14,416 bases of DNA from Lachnospiraceae bacterium UBA7160. Lineage in GTDB: Bacteria; Bacillota; Clostridia; Lachnospirales; Lachnospiraceae. Each line of letters starts with the position of its first letter. The first letter of the stretch is position 1. Both the position numbers and the translations under genes were made by a program. Location: the NCBI GenBank assembly GCA_002491565.1, contig DKWE01000052.1, forward strand, positions 1 through 14,416, written 5' to 3'. The notes beneath the pieces were generated by a model. The model did not search any database. It was not told the origin of the DNA and saw only the letters and a list, made by a program, of their open reading frames with translations. This document shows, piece by piece, positions 6,705 to 14,200 of this stretch.

Positions 6705-6733
6705 TTGACAAAGGGCGGTTGTGATAGTAGAAT
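6705..6733 (+). promoter_or_regulatory. Near-consensus promoter inside the invertible segment
   Basis: TTGACA (6705-6710), a 17-base spacer, then TAGAAT (6728-6733): 11 of 12 consensus bases. It fires rightward, starting near 6740, through the right site and into the terminator at 6883-6935, where no supported gene lies. The same promoter would face the zinc-ribbon gene after inversion. Confidence 0.75.
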
Positions 6734-6768
6734 GGGGCTGAAATAAGGTTTCGTAAGCAAAAACATGC

Positions 6769-6796
6769 TTTCTTAGAGTAGTATGCTCTAAGAAAA
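6769..6796. repeat. Right crossover-like site of the invertible segment
   Basis: TTTCTTAGAG (6769-6778), core TAGTATG (6779-6785), CTCTAAGAAA (6786-6795) plus one more shared A. It is the reverse complement of 5133-5160, including the asymmetric core, so the two sites are in inverted orientation. Confidence 0.8.
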
Positions 6797-6821
6797 ATCT
6801 ATGATACGATTTGTTGCATTG

Positions 6822-6831
6822 TACCATGGTA
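6822..6831. repeat. Perfect 10-bp palindrome near the external promoter start
   Basis: TACCATGGTA, a perfect palindrome about 12 bases downstream of the -10 of the leftward promoter at 6843-6872, so just after its expected start point. The position suits a repressor site, but the sequence is short. Confidence 0.35.
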
Positions 6832-6842
6832 TATTCAAGGTT

Positions 6843-6872
6843 AGTATAACAGTTCAGAGGTATTTTATTCAA
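6843..6872 (-). promoter_or_regulatory. External leftward promoter toward the integrase gene
   Basis: On the minus strand TTGAAT (6867-6872), an 18-base spacer and TATACT (6843-6848). It lies just outside the invertible segment and reads through the right site into the integrase in the orientation given. After inversion it would read the integrase antisense. I see no clear integrase promoter inside the segment. Confidence 0.55.
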
Positions 6873-6882
6873 ATTATTTCGC

Positions 6883-6935
6883 AAAAAAAGCATCCTCGCG
6901 CTCTAGAAACACAGCAAGCGCAAAGATGCTTTTTT
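6883..6935 (-). terminator. Strong bidirectional terminator of the ABC operon
   Basis: AGCATC (6889-6894) pairs with GATGCT (6925-6930), with an inner GCGCT/AGCGC stem, an A-run before it and a T-run after it. It works on both strands: it ends the leftward ABC operon and blocks the rightward transcript from the invertible segment. The gap 6936-7091 holds only one further hairpin, 11-bp arms with one mismatch at 7007-7017 and 7026-7036, without a T-run. Confidence 0.85.
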
Positions 6936-7091
6936 ATCCTATGTGAAACAAGAATGCCCTAATATATATACCGAGGACCGAGGCACTGCATTGTATCTAT
7001 TCGTTCGCTGCCAGGTCATTGAAGAGACCTGACAGCAACATTTTATCTGCCGCTCATGAAATAACACGGTTGGCTGAGCCGCATCTTTCAA

Positions 7092-8117
7092 TTAATTTGA
7101 ACGAACTTCCTGACGCATGAAACCGACATAAGAGACACCGAACGCCACAAGCATAAGAGCGGCAAGGCCGGTGAGATGCGGCCAGACGAGCAGGAGACTC
7201 TGTCCAAGGCTCAGGTAGCCGCTGATTGCACCGACCAGCTGATCCATTGTGACTGCGTTGACGGAGCGGACGGTCGGGTTCATGATGGTAGTGATTGCCT
7301 CACTGTAGAGGTAATACGGCGAGATGCGGTTCAGATTCATATTCAGGGTATAATTGTTCAGACTGTTGTAGAATGCCTGATACTGGTCGTTCACCGGATA
7401 GACTGCATTGGCGATGATACTCGCGACAAGGCTCATAAAGATGGAGAAAAAAATCCATACCGAGATTGAGGCGAGCGCTGAGGTTGCCGCATGGCGGCAG
7501 ACAACGGAAAAAAGAATCGACAATGCAAGCCAGAAGGAAACATAGACCGTGGTAAAGCACAGGAACACCAGGATGCGCAGTACTTCCTCTGTCTCCGGGA
7601 TGAGACCGGTAGCCAGCACCCCGAACGCACCGATACCGATTCCCATCGTAAAGATAACGAGCGCAATAACGATAACGCCTGCCATAAATTTCCCGATGAT
7701 GATGGCATCGCGATAGATCGGCTGAGCAACGAGGCGGTTCAGTGTACCGTTTGCGCGCTCGCTGTTAATTGCGTCAAACCCGAGGGCCAGGCCGATAACC
7801 GGCCCGAGCAGCGCAATAAAGGACATAAACGATGGAATGGAGCTTCCTCCTGTCGTATAAAGCTTCAGGAATATGAAGTTGCTATCCTGTGCTATGGCAT
7901 CACTGATACCGGATACCGCACCATAAAGGCTTGCGCAGCTCGTACAGCTGATGAGGATCAACAGGATCAGGAAACGCTTGCTTTTCAAGTGATCAGCCAG
8001 CTCCTTCCGAATCAATGCATTTCTTCCGGTACTTGCATGCACAATGGTGCGTCCGCCTGTCTCATGCTCTGGATTTCCTGCCATATTTTTTCTTTGTCTC
8101 TGACTTATTGCTTTCAT
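7092..8117 (-). CDS. ABC-2 type transporter permease
   Basis: A hydrophobic protein of about 341 residues from the ATG at 8117. A short cytoplasmic N-terminus (IRKELADHLKSKRF) is followed by about six membrane segments with a large extracytoplasmic loop after the first. The motif FDAINSERANGTLNRL and the following QPIYRDAIIIGKF are typical of ABC-2 permeases of the NosY/COG1277 group. It would form the membrane part of the exporter with the ATPase encoded just upstream. The start is uncertain: in-frame ATGs are at 8159, 8120, 8117 and 8084. GGCAGGT lies in front of 8120/8117, so I chose there, which means an overlap of over 50 bases with the ATPase gene; 8084 would reduce it to 23. The substrate cannot be told from the sequence. 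Confidence 0.85.
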   Translation of the reverse strand: MKAISQRQRKNMAGNPEHETGGRTIVHASTGRNALIRKELADHLKSKRFLILLILISCTSCASLYGAVSGISDAIAQDSNFIFLKLYTTGGSSIPSFMSFIALLGPVIGLALGFDAINSERANGTLNRLVAQPIYRDAIIIGKFMAGVIVIALVIFTMGIGIGAFGVLATGLIPETEEVLRILVFLCFTTVYVSFWLALSILFSVVCRHAATSALASISVWIFFSIFMSLVASIIANAVYPVNDQYQAFYNSLNNYTLNMNLNRISPYYLYSEAITTIMNPTVRSVNAVTMDQLVGAISGYLSLGQSLLLVWPHLTGLAALMLVAFGVSYVGFMRQEVRSN

Positions 8118-9069
8118 CATTCTGACCTGCCTTTTCAAAGTAACGTCTATAGATTTCATCGAGGTCGCCGCCTCGCTGGTGCAGATGCATCACAGTATAG
8201 CCATTCTCTCCCAGGAAATGAGTGAGCTGCGGACGGATGTCCTTTTTAGAGGTAATCATAAACCGTCTGCCCTCTTTCTGAATGTTAAGGATATCTGTCT
8301 GTCCGGCAAGCATGCCAAGGATCCTGTCATCACATGGCTCTACATCAACCTCCAGCGAATACGTTCCATTTTTCTGAATCTGCGCCTCAAGCTCCGCGAG
8401 GGTGCCGCAGGCGATGAGACTGCCTTCGACATAAATGCCGACACGGTCGCAAACCTGCTGAATCTGCTGTAGCTGGTGAGAGGAAATCAACACGGTACGT
8501 CCGTCTTTGACAGACAGCTCTCGGATAAGATTCAGCAGTTCGCGCATACCTTCCGGATCGATACCAAGGGTTGGCTCATCCATGATAATAACCTGCGGAT
8601 CTTTCATCAGGACGTCCGCAATGCCAAGCCTCTGGCGCATACCTTTAGAGTATGTGGAGGTCTTCTTATCAGCCGCTTCGGTCATACCCACACGGTCGAG
8701 CAGCTCACTGATCCGTTGCTCCAGTTCTACTCCATCCATCCCATTCAGGCGGCCCGTGAAGCGCAGGTTCTGCCGCCCTGTCATGTCAGCGTAGAAACCA
8801 ACGTTGTCCGGCAGATAACCTACAATGGATTTGACTTCCAGCGGATTGCGCGTGCAGTCGTATCCGGCTATCTGCGCTTCTCCTGAAGAAGGCTCTGTAA
8901 GGCCGAGCAGCATCAGGATTGTTGTCGTCTTCCCTGCACCGTTTGGCCCAAGCAGGCCGAAGACTTCACCCTTGCGGATAGCAAGATTCAGATCATTGAC
9001 TGCAAGTTTCATCCCATACTGCTTCGTCAAATGAATGGTCTGAATGATTGATTCCATTTTTTCAGCCAT
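8062..9069 (-). CDS. ABC transporter ATP-binding protein
   Basis: A 335-residue ABC ATPase. Walker A is GPNGAGKTT (41-49), the Q-loop region reads GYLPDN (Asp where Gln is usual, common in this subgroup), the signature is YSKGMRQRLGIA (140-151), Walker B is VIIMDEPT (160-167), the D-loop LGIDPEG and the switch His198 in SSHQL. Order and spacing fit drug/peptide or membrane-protein exporters of the CcmA type. After about residue 230 there is an extra C-terminal domain of roughly 100 residues, ending in a very basic tail. The start lies two bases after the stop of the NEW3 gene, whose last codons supply GGGAGACGG as ribosome site; this means tight co-translation. It powers the permease encoded next. 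Confidence 0.92.
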   Translation of the reverse strand: MAEKMESIIQTIHLTKQYGMKLAVNDLNLAIRKGEVFGLLGPNGAGKTTTILMLLGLTEPSSGEAQIAGYDCTRNPLEVKSIVGYLPDNVGFYADMTGRQNLRFTGRLNGMDGVELEQRISELLDRVGMTEAADKKTSTYSKGMRQRLGIADVLMKDPQVIIMDEPTLGIDPEGMRELLNLIRELSVKDGRTVLISSHQLQQIQQVCDRVGIYVEGSLIACGTLAELEAQIQKNGTYSLEVDVEPCDDRILGMLAGQTDILNIQKEGRRFMITSKKDIRPQLTHFLGENGYTVMHLHQRGGDLDEIYRRYFEKAGQNDESNKSETKKKYGRKSRA

Positions 9070-9071
9070 AA

Positions 9072-10277
9072 TTACCGTCTCCCGAATTTCTTAAAGATCA
9101 TGCCGAGTGCAACAACAAGTACGACGATGACGCCAATCGCAACAATGCCCCAGGTAGTGGAGGTCTTCACAGATACACGAAAATCCGCTGAGGAAGATGC
9201 CTCATCATTGCGAATGCTGATAGTGGTCGCATAGTCGCCGGTGATCACATTCTGACACGGCTTCACGTAAGCAGTCACCTCTTTGGTGGCACCAGCCTCA
9301 AGCAAATCGATCGTGGATTCGCTGAAGGTAACTTCCCAGTCAGTCGGTGCAGAAGAGGTAAGGTTCAAATTCTCCAGGTCGACATTTCCTTGATTCGTGA
9401 CGCTTAAGGTAACGGAGGTTTCCTTATCTGCATAAGCATCCAGGCTCAGACGTCCGTCAGATGTAGACAGCAGGACGCTGTAGGTGCCGGTGATGGATAC
9501 CGTCAGTTCTGTGGAAAGCGTATCTTCCGCGGAAACAAGAGAAATTGGAATTGTGTAATCACCCTTCTCGACATTTTCAGGCGGGGTCACTGTAACCGTC
9601 ATGCCCTGGCTGCTGCCTGCAGTCACCGGGAGACTTGCAACATTTGTACTTTCCCCGGACGGCGTGAATCGCGCCTGCCAGCCAGTCGGTACATCGGCAG
9701 TAATCGTATAGGTCTGATCATCCGCACGATTATTCACAACCGTGGTATTAAAGGAAAATGTGGTACCAGATGCTCCCTGCTGCTCCGGATATTCAGAGGT
9801 GAAGCTGCTTTGCAGGGCTTCCTCGCGACTGACCGTTACAGAAAGTTCAAGAATATCTGTATTGCCTGCGCCCCCATCTGCTTCAAGCTCCACGGTATAT
9901 ACACCGTCCTCGGTATCTTCCGGAACTGTCAGATTGAAATCTGCTTCCGCCTTATCACCTGTTGCAGCATCGCCATCGACATGGACGCGGGTAATCTGCT
10001 TGCTTCCGCCCTTGAAGTACCCGGTCCAATTCTCTGGCATAGATTTGACGGAAAGTTCTGCATCACAGGATTCCCCTTCATCGCAGGTGAAATCAAGATC
10101 AAAGGTAGCACTTTCACCCGCCTTTATCGTAATACCAGGGTAAACGGTGCTCATATCGAGACCATCTCCTGCAGCAGAGGCAGAAGACACGCCAAGGATC
10201 ATGGCGGCAGTCATCGCGAGGGCAGGGATAACTGCTCTGGTTTTGCTGGAAATAATGTTGTTTCTTGCACTTTTCAT
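9072..10277 (-). CDS. Secreted NEW3-domain membrane-anchored protein (COG1470-like)
   Basis: A 401-residue exported protein. Residues 1-35 are a signal peptide with a basic start and a hydrophobic run, ending near SSASAAG. The body is three or four beta-sandwich repeats of about 90 residues that resemble NEW3/NPCBM-associated domains: ITIKAGESATFDLDF, then NWTGYFKG and TVPEDTEDGVYTVELE; a second set ending PPENVEKGDYTIPI; a third ending GDYATTISI. A membrane helix (about 375-396) and a short basic tail FKKFGRR place the domains outside the cell. GGAAGGAG precedes the start. It heads the ABC operon, a pairing I know from COG1470 members in Firmicutes. It may be an extracytoplasmic partner of the exporter, but its exact job is unknown. 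One Cys pair (about residues 69 and 74) may form a disulfide. Confidence 0.82.
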   Translation of the reverse strand: MKSARNNIISSKTRAVIPALAMTAAMILGVSSASAAGDGLDMSTVYPGITIKAGESATFDLDFTCDEGESCDAELSVKSMPENWTGYFKGGSKQITRVHVDGDAATGDKAEADFNLTVPEDTEDGVYTVELEADGGAGNTDILELSVTVSREEALQSSFTSEYPEQQGASGTTFSFNTTVVNNRADDQTYTITADVPTGWQARFTPSGESTNVASLPVTAGSSQGMTVTVTPPENVEKGDYTIPISLVSAEDTLSTELTVSITGTYSVLLSTSDGRLSLDAYADKETSVTLSVTNQGNVDLENLNLTSSAPTDWEVTFSESTIDLLEAGATKEVTAYVKPCQNVITGDYATTISIRNDEASSSADFRVSVKTSTTWGIVAIGVIVVLVVALGMIFKKFGRR

Positions 10278-10638
10278 GACGATAAACTCCTTCCCTTACA
10301 GACACGAATGTGAATTGTAACGTCGCACTGCAATTCATCTGCCAGTCGGATCAGTTAAATTTTAACAATTACACGCGCCCCGCATCGTCCAATATAGAGA
10401 AAAGCTCAATGCATAGAGCTGTCATTAACCAATCTTACTGGCACCTGAGCCGAACCAACGCTACTTAAATTTCGATAGTAAGTCTATAAGGAATGTGTGT
10501 TTCTTTTTTGATAGATATGTGTTTGCTTTATGACAGAACTGTGAAAAATGTATGAAACACTCTGCGATGGTTCCTGCGAAATTTTACATCAGGGTCCTAT
10601 GGGTCTGTAATAATTTACAAAGAGGCCCTATGACATAA
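10278..10638. other. Intergenic region upstream of the ABC operon
   Basis: About 360 bases without a supportable gene. It must hold the promoter of the ABC operon, but I find no convincing -35/-10 pair. Possible operator: TGTAA-N4-TTACA (10606-10619). A near direct repeat, GGTCCTATG (10593-10601) and GGCCCTATG (10624-10632), surrounds it. Both are weak. Confidence 0.35.
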
Positions 10639-10699
10639 AAATGCTCTAAATGATTCTTCTACGAATAGATTTCGTGAAAAGAAATCATTTAGAGCATTT
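10639..10699 (-). terminator. Perfect 17-bp hairpin after the surface protein gene
   Basis: AAATGCTCTAAATGATT (10639-10655) and its exact reverse complement (10683-10699), with a 27-base loop that itself holds ACGAA/TTCGT. On the minus strand the stem ends in five T, so it can stop transcription of the surface protein gene, whose stop is 40 bases upstream. A second small hairpin, CCGGGA/TCCCGG (10718-10733), sits directly after that stop. Confidence 0.65.
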
Positions 10700-10739
10700 A
10701 TTCCTTTTACCCCTCAGCCGGGATTATTCCCGGACTGTG

Positions 10740-13700
10740 CTATTTCTTTCTCTTCTTCAGGAAGAGGATCAACAGCAACAGGAAGATTACGCAGGATACA
10801 ACTGCTATTGCAACTACAATTGTGATTGGAGTCTCATCTCCTGTCGCTACCGCACCGGTCTTAGTCACGACACGGAAGGTTACAGACTTGCTGTCTGTAG
10901 TACCGTCTGATACCCAATTGTTTCCGTCATACACATCCTTTGTATAAGTCACCTTCAGTGTATAATCTCCTACTGCCTTAATAGACATGGAGATGGAATA
11001 CGGAGACTGCAGAGTACCTGTCACATTTCCGATCTGGTATCCGGTCGGACGATACCGATAGTCGCCAGGATTCGGATTGCTGTTCGACATGCCAGCGCCG
11101 GATGCTGTAAATTTAATTGTATCGCCGGTATAGTACTCTCCGCCTGCTACCAGATCAAGAATCACGTTGTCATTGATTGACGGACCATCCTTGTAGGTCG
11201 CGCGAACGGAAACATCCGTTGCCGGCATCTTAAAGGTAGTCTTCCATCTGGAGCCATCCGCAAACGTTACATTGCCGCTGACTGCCTCCCACTGATTGAA
11301 TACTCTGCCGCTCGCCGGGTAATTTGAGGAAATCGTTACCTCGTCTCCTGCATGGTAGTATTCCTTGTCTCCTTTTCCATTTTCTACTTCCAGCGCATAT
11401 TCGATCTGGCGGTAGTGCGCGGAAAGCTTTACGTCCGCTGCCGGCATTACAAAAGTCGTTTCCTCATCGTATGCATCTGCAAGAGAAGCATTCTGTGTGT
11501 CCACAGACCAGTAATCAAACTCCCATCCTTCCGGCGCCTCATCCGCTGTAATTGTCACTTCCGTACCGCTTACGCAGGCATCATAATTGCTGTATCCATC
11601 CTCGACCTTAATATTGTACTGAATGCCCTCATAGACAGCTTTCAGCTCCAGGTTCTCTGTGACGGTCAGCTCAATCGTCTCGTTGTAAATTGCGTCGCCA
11701 AGGTCATCATTTACACCGTCATTGATCAGCCAGTAAGAGAACTTCTGTCCAGACGGACTCGGATTCGCTTGAACAGTAATTATTGTACCTTCCTCGCATG
11801 TCAGCTCCGTCGAACTGCCATTGATCAGGCCGTTTGCAACCTTCACCTGGTACGTTTCCATCATCTCTGTATAGACTGCCTGAACATTGACCTCTCCCTG
11901 CATCATCGGAAATGTTGTCTGCTGTGCGGATGCATCTGCAAATGTAATAGCAGTCTCCTGTCCTTTGACCACTGCGATTCCCTCCCAGTGATCGAAGACA
12001 AGTCCTTCTGCTGTACGGTCACTTGCTGTTACTGTCACATTCACACCTGCTTCTGCCACCTGCTGATCCGCTGTACCATTTACCACTGTAACTGAATAGG
12101 TCGCAGGTACATAGGTCGGGGTCAGTGTCACAGCCTCCCCTGGCATCACGAAGGAAGTCGCTGCCTGCGTCGGGTCTGCAAATGTAACCGCTTCGCTGCT
12201 TGCCTTCCAACCGGCAAATACCTGATCATCCAGCTCTGCTGGCGCTTCGATCGGAACAACCTGACCGGTTGCGTACGTGCCGCTGCCGTTGCCATTTTCC
12301 ACCGTTACCTCAAAACTCTCCGGTTCCGTTGGTGCCGGTGTCTCCGGCGCTGGCGTTTCTGGCGCCGGCGTTTCTGGTGCCGGTGTCTCTGGTGCCGGTG
12401 TCTCCGGTGCCGGCGTTTCTGGTGCCGGTGTTTCTGGTGCCGGTGTCTCCGGTGCTGGCGTTTCTGGTGCCGGTGTCTCCGGTGCTGGCGTTTCTGGTGC
12501 CGGTGTACTCGGCGCCGTCGTCTCTGGCGCATTTGTCTGCTCACTGTTATCCGGAGTCTCTGGTACAATCAGGCTATCTGACGGCGTTGTAGCGCTGGGG
12601 GCTTCTTCATCTTTTACATAGGTTGCTGAAAGAACCACTTCTCCTTCCGGCATGATAAAAGAAGTTTTTTCCTCAACCAGACTGTCAAGCGTTACGTTCA
12701 GGCTATCCACAAACCATCCATTGAACACCCATCCCCCATCCGAACGGTCGGCTGCCTGCACAGTCACCTGTGCACCTGCCTCAAACTGTCCGGTCTCAGT
12801 CTGTCCCATCTCGGCCTGCGCGCTTATCGCACCTTCTTCTCCAACAGCCTCATCCTCTTTTACCAGCGTCGCATCATATAACGTTACCGTGTATATTGCA
12901 GGTGACTCAGGCTCCACATCAACGGCAGTTTCTCCTGACGCTGTATCCGGCTGCTGTTCCTCTGTCGGTTCCGGCTCCACCGATACATCTGGCTGCTGCC
13001 CCTCTGTCGGTTCCGGCTCCACCGATACATCCGGCTGCTGCCCCTCTGTCGGCTCCGTTTCCACCGATACATCCGGCTGCTGCCCCTCTGTCGGCTCCGT
13101 CTCCACCGATGCATCCGGCTGCTGCTCCTCTGTCGGCTCCGTCTCCACCGATACATCCGGCTGCTGCTCCTCTGTCGGCTCCGTCTCCACCGGTACATCC
13201 GGCTGCTGCTCCTCTGTCGGCTCCATCTCCACCGGTACATCCGGCTGCTGCTCCTCTGCCGGTTCCGGCGTCTCTGGCGTCTGCACAGCTTCACGGAAGA
13301 GCGCGGTAATCTTTACCTTCCTGCCCACCATCTCAAAGCTTGTCTCTGAGCTTGATGGATCAGCGATCGACACACCCTCTGTGCTGCAATCCCAACCTGC
13401 AAATTCCATACCTTCCGCTGGCGTATCTGCAGTCAGCTTCACCTTGTCACCTTCCTGATACCAAGCGCGGTCCGTCTTCTTCTCTGGCTTCTCCCAGTCA
13501 CCGTACGAATAATGGTGATAGCTGTCATCGCCTTCACTAAGCTTAACCGTACCGCCCTCAACCAGTACAACGTATCCGATGTCCTTCACTTCAATTGTGC
13601 CGTCTTCTAATAATTCCGCTCTGCGTACCTTTCCCTCATCTGAGGAATTTTTCCAGGTGCTTCCGTCCTCCAGTGTCACAGCTTCTCCATTCAGTGTGAC

Positions 13701-13862
13701 ACCTCCGGTAATCCCGGTCAGACTGTCATTTGGGAATAGCACCTGAGCATCCACGCCGACAGATACATCATAAGACGTCTCTGCAAACGCCTGTGATACC
13801 GGCGCACATGCTACTGCGCATGCTAAAAGAAGTCCCAGCAATCTCTTCTGTCTCTTCTTCAT
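10740..13862 (-). CDS. Large repetitive surface protein with InlB-like beta repeats
   Basis: A 1040-residue exported protein from the ATG at 13862, which follows GGAAGGGG; an in-frame ATG at 13892 lacks such a site. Residues 1-28 are a signal peptide ending at AFA. About seven divergent InlB B-type (Flg_new-like) repeats follow, each with an opening like YSVTVVNG, an FxxW core and an ending like TSFVMPGEAVTLTPTY. Two low-complexity stretches break the series: eight 14-residue units of the TEEQQPDVSVETEP type (about 195-306) and about eleven APETP units (about 448-510), probably extended wall-spanning stalks. The C-terminus is TGDETPI, a hydrophobic helix and KKRKK: shaped like a sortase tail but without LPXTG. 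Likely a surface adhesin or matrix protein; the ligand is unknown. Monocistronic by layout. Confidence 0.85.
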   Translation of the reverse strand: MKKRQKRLLGLLLACAVACAPVSQAFAETSYDVSVGVDAQVLFPNDSLTGITGGVTLNGEAVTLEDGSTWKNSSDEGKVRRAELLEDGTIEVKDIGYVVLVEGGTVKLSEGDDSYHHYSYGDWEKPEKKTDRAWYQEGDKVKLTADTPAEGMEFAGWDCSTEGVSIADPSSSETSFEMVGRKVKITALFREAVQTPETPEPAEEQQPDVPVEMEPTEEQQPDVPVETEPTEEQQPDVSVETEPTEEQQPDASVETEPTEGQQPDVSVETEPTEGQQPDVSVEPEPTEGQQPDVSVEPEPTEEQQPDTASGETAVDVEPESPAIYTVTLYDATLVKEDEAVGEEGAISAQAEMGQTETGQFEAGAQVTVQAADRSDGGWVFNGWFVDSLNVTLDSLVEEKTSFIMPEGEVVLSATYVKDEEAPSATTPSDSLIVPETPDNSEQTNAPETTAPSTPAPETPAPETPAPETPAPETPAPETPAPETPAPETPAPETPAPETPAPETPAPETPAPTEPESFEVTVENGNGSGTYATGQVVPIEAPAELDDQVFAGWKASSEAVTFADPTQAATSFVMPGEAVTLTPTYVPATYSVTVVNGTADQQVAEAGVNVTVTASDRTAEGLVFDHWEGIAVVKGQETAITFADASAQQTTFPMMQGEVNVQAVYTEMMETYQVKVANGLINGSSTELTCEEGTIITVQANPSPSGQKFSYWLINDGVNDDLGDAIYNETIELTVTENLELKAVYEGIQYNIKVEDGYSNYDACVSGTEVTITADEAPEGWEFDYWSVDTQNASLADAYDEETTFVMPAADVKLSAHYRQIEYALEVENGKGDKEYYHAGDEVTISSNYPASGRVFNQWEAVSGNVTFADGSRWKTTFKMPATDVSVRATYKDGPSINDNVILDLVAGGEYYTGDTIKFTASGAGMSNSNPNPGDYRYRPTGYQIGNVTGTLQSPYSISMSIKAVGDYTLKVTYTKDVYDGNNWVSDGTTDSKSVTFRVVTKTGAVATGDETPITIVVAIAVVSCVIFLLLLILFLKKRKK
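12331..12510 (-). repeat. 15-bp tandem repeats coding APETP
   Basis: About twelve tandem 15-bp units such as GGTGCCGGTGTCTCC (plus strand), differing mainly at third positions between GGT/GGC and TCC/TCT. Each unit codes five residues, so gain or loss keeps the frame and changes stalk length. Confidence 0.9.
12945..13280 (-). repeat. 42-bp tandem repeats coding a 14-residue acidic unit
   Basis: Eight units of 42 bp, beginning at 12945, 12987, 13029, 13071, 13113, 13155, 13197 and 13239, coding TEEQQPDVSVETEP-like peptides. Some neighbouring units are nearly identical in DNA, which points to recent duplication or conversion. Copy changes keep the frame. Confidence 0.92.
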
Positions 13863-13911
13863 AATTAACCCCTTCCTTTCTTTCTGCTGCACGATAAGCT
13901 CTTAAAATCCG

Positions 13912-13958
13912 TACAGCTGCTGCGCGTATGCGAGGATAATGACATCGAAGCAGCTGTA
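13912..13958. repeat. Inverted repeat in the surface protein leader
   Basis: Perfect 10-bp arms TACAGCTGCT (13912-13921) and AGCAGCTGTA (13949-13958) with a 27-base loop, inside the 5' leader of about 110 bases of the surface protein gene. It may stabilise the mRNA or regulate it. Confidence 0.6.
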
Positions 13959-13979
13959 ATCCATCTCTTATCTGCTGCC

Positions 13980-14007
13980 ATTATAGCATAGACCAATTTT
14001 AAATCAA
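13980..14007 (-). promoter_or_regulatory. Promoter of the surface protein gene
   Basis: On the minus strand TTGATT (14002-14007), a 16-base spacer and a perfect TATAAT (13980-13985). Transcription would start near 13973. The DNA from 14008 to 14200 is AT-rich with small inverted repeats, such as ATTTCT/AGAAAT near 14047-14063, and shows no gene. Confidence 0.65.
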
Positions 14008-14200
14008 AGAATGGTTTCCATGTACTTTTCTTAAGACTTTTCTAAGATTTCTGATTTAGAAATGCTCTGTTTTTAAGGATTTCCAAAAAGCGCTTGTGTC
14101 TGCTGCGTATCCATTAAACAAAAACATACGCGATTAAATAGGAACAAACAGGACTGTGGTATTATCAACGAAAAGCTAAAAATCTATGGCCTGACAAATA

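Larger units (their letters stand above)
5133..6796. other. Putative self-inverting DNA segment (promoter plus recombinase)
   Basis: Two identical 28-bp sites, 5133-5160 and 6769-6796, stand in inverted orientation, fixed by their asymmetric 7-bp cores, and enclose a complete tyrosine recombinase gene and an outward-pointing near-consensus promoter (6705-6733). Recombination between inverted sites flips the DNA between them, about 1.63 kb. In the orientation given, the internal promoter reads right into a terminator. Flipped, it would read left through the left site toward the zinc-ribbon gene. The inversion itself is inferred from layout. Confidence 0.65.

Noticed and set aside
6588..6893. 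N-terminal extension of the integrase (up to 102 residues)
   Set aside because: The extension crosses the crossover site, a promoter and part of a terminator, while a GGAGG ribosome site marks the start at 6587. The start at 6683 remains a minor possibility.
6801..6962. Plus-strand frame of about 53 codons downstream of the internal promoter
   Set aside because: No ribosome site, runs through a strong terminator and shows no recognisable domain.
10639..10699. Further copy of the crossover site, since TTAGAGCAT is shared
   Set aside because: Only 9 bp match, the second arm and 7-bp core are missing, and the stem with a T-run is explained by termination.
12277..12621. Plus-strand frame with GAGVSGAGVSG repeats, resembling collagen or silk
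   Set aside because: It is the antisense of the APETP array in a gene with signal peptide, domains and ribosome site; it has no ribosome site or promoter of its own.
12945..13280. Possible CRISPR array
   Set aside because: The units are contiguous 42-bp coding repeats without unique spacers, in frame within a surface protein; no cas genes nearby.
12652..13458. Plus-strand frame of Cys/Ser-rich repeats (SGCCPSVGS)
   Set aside because: Antisense shadow of the 42-bp tandem array; the repeat period alone creates it.
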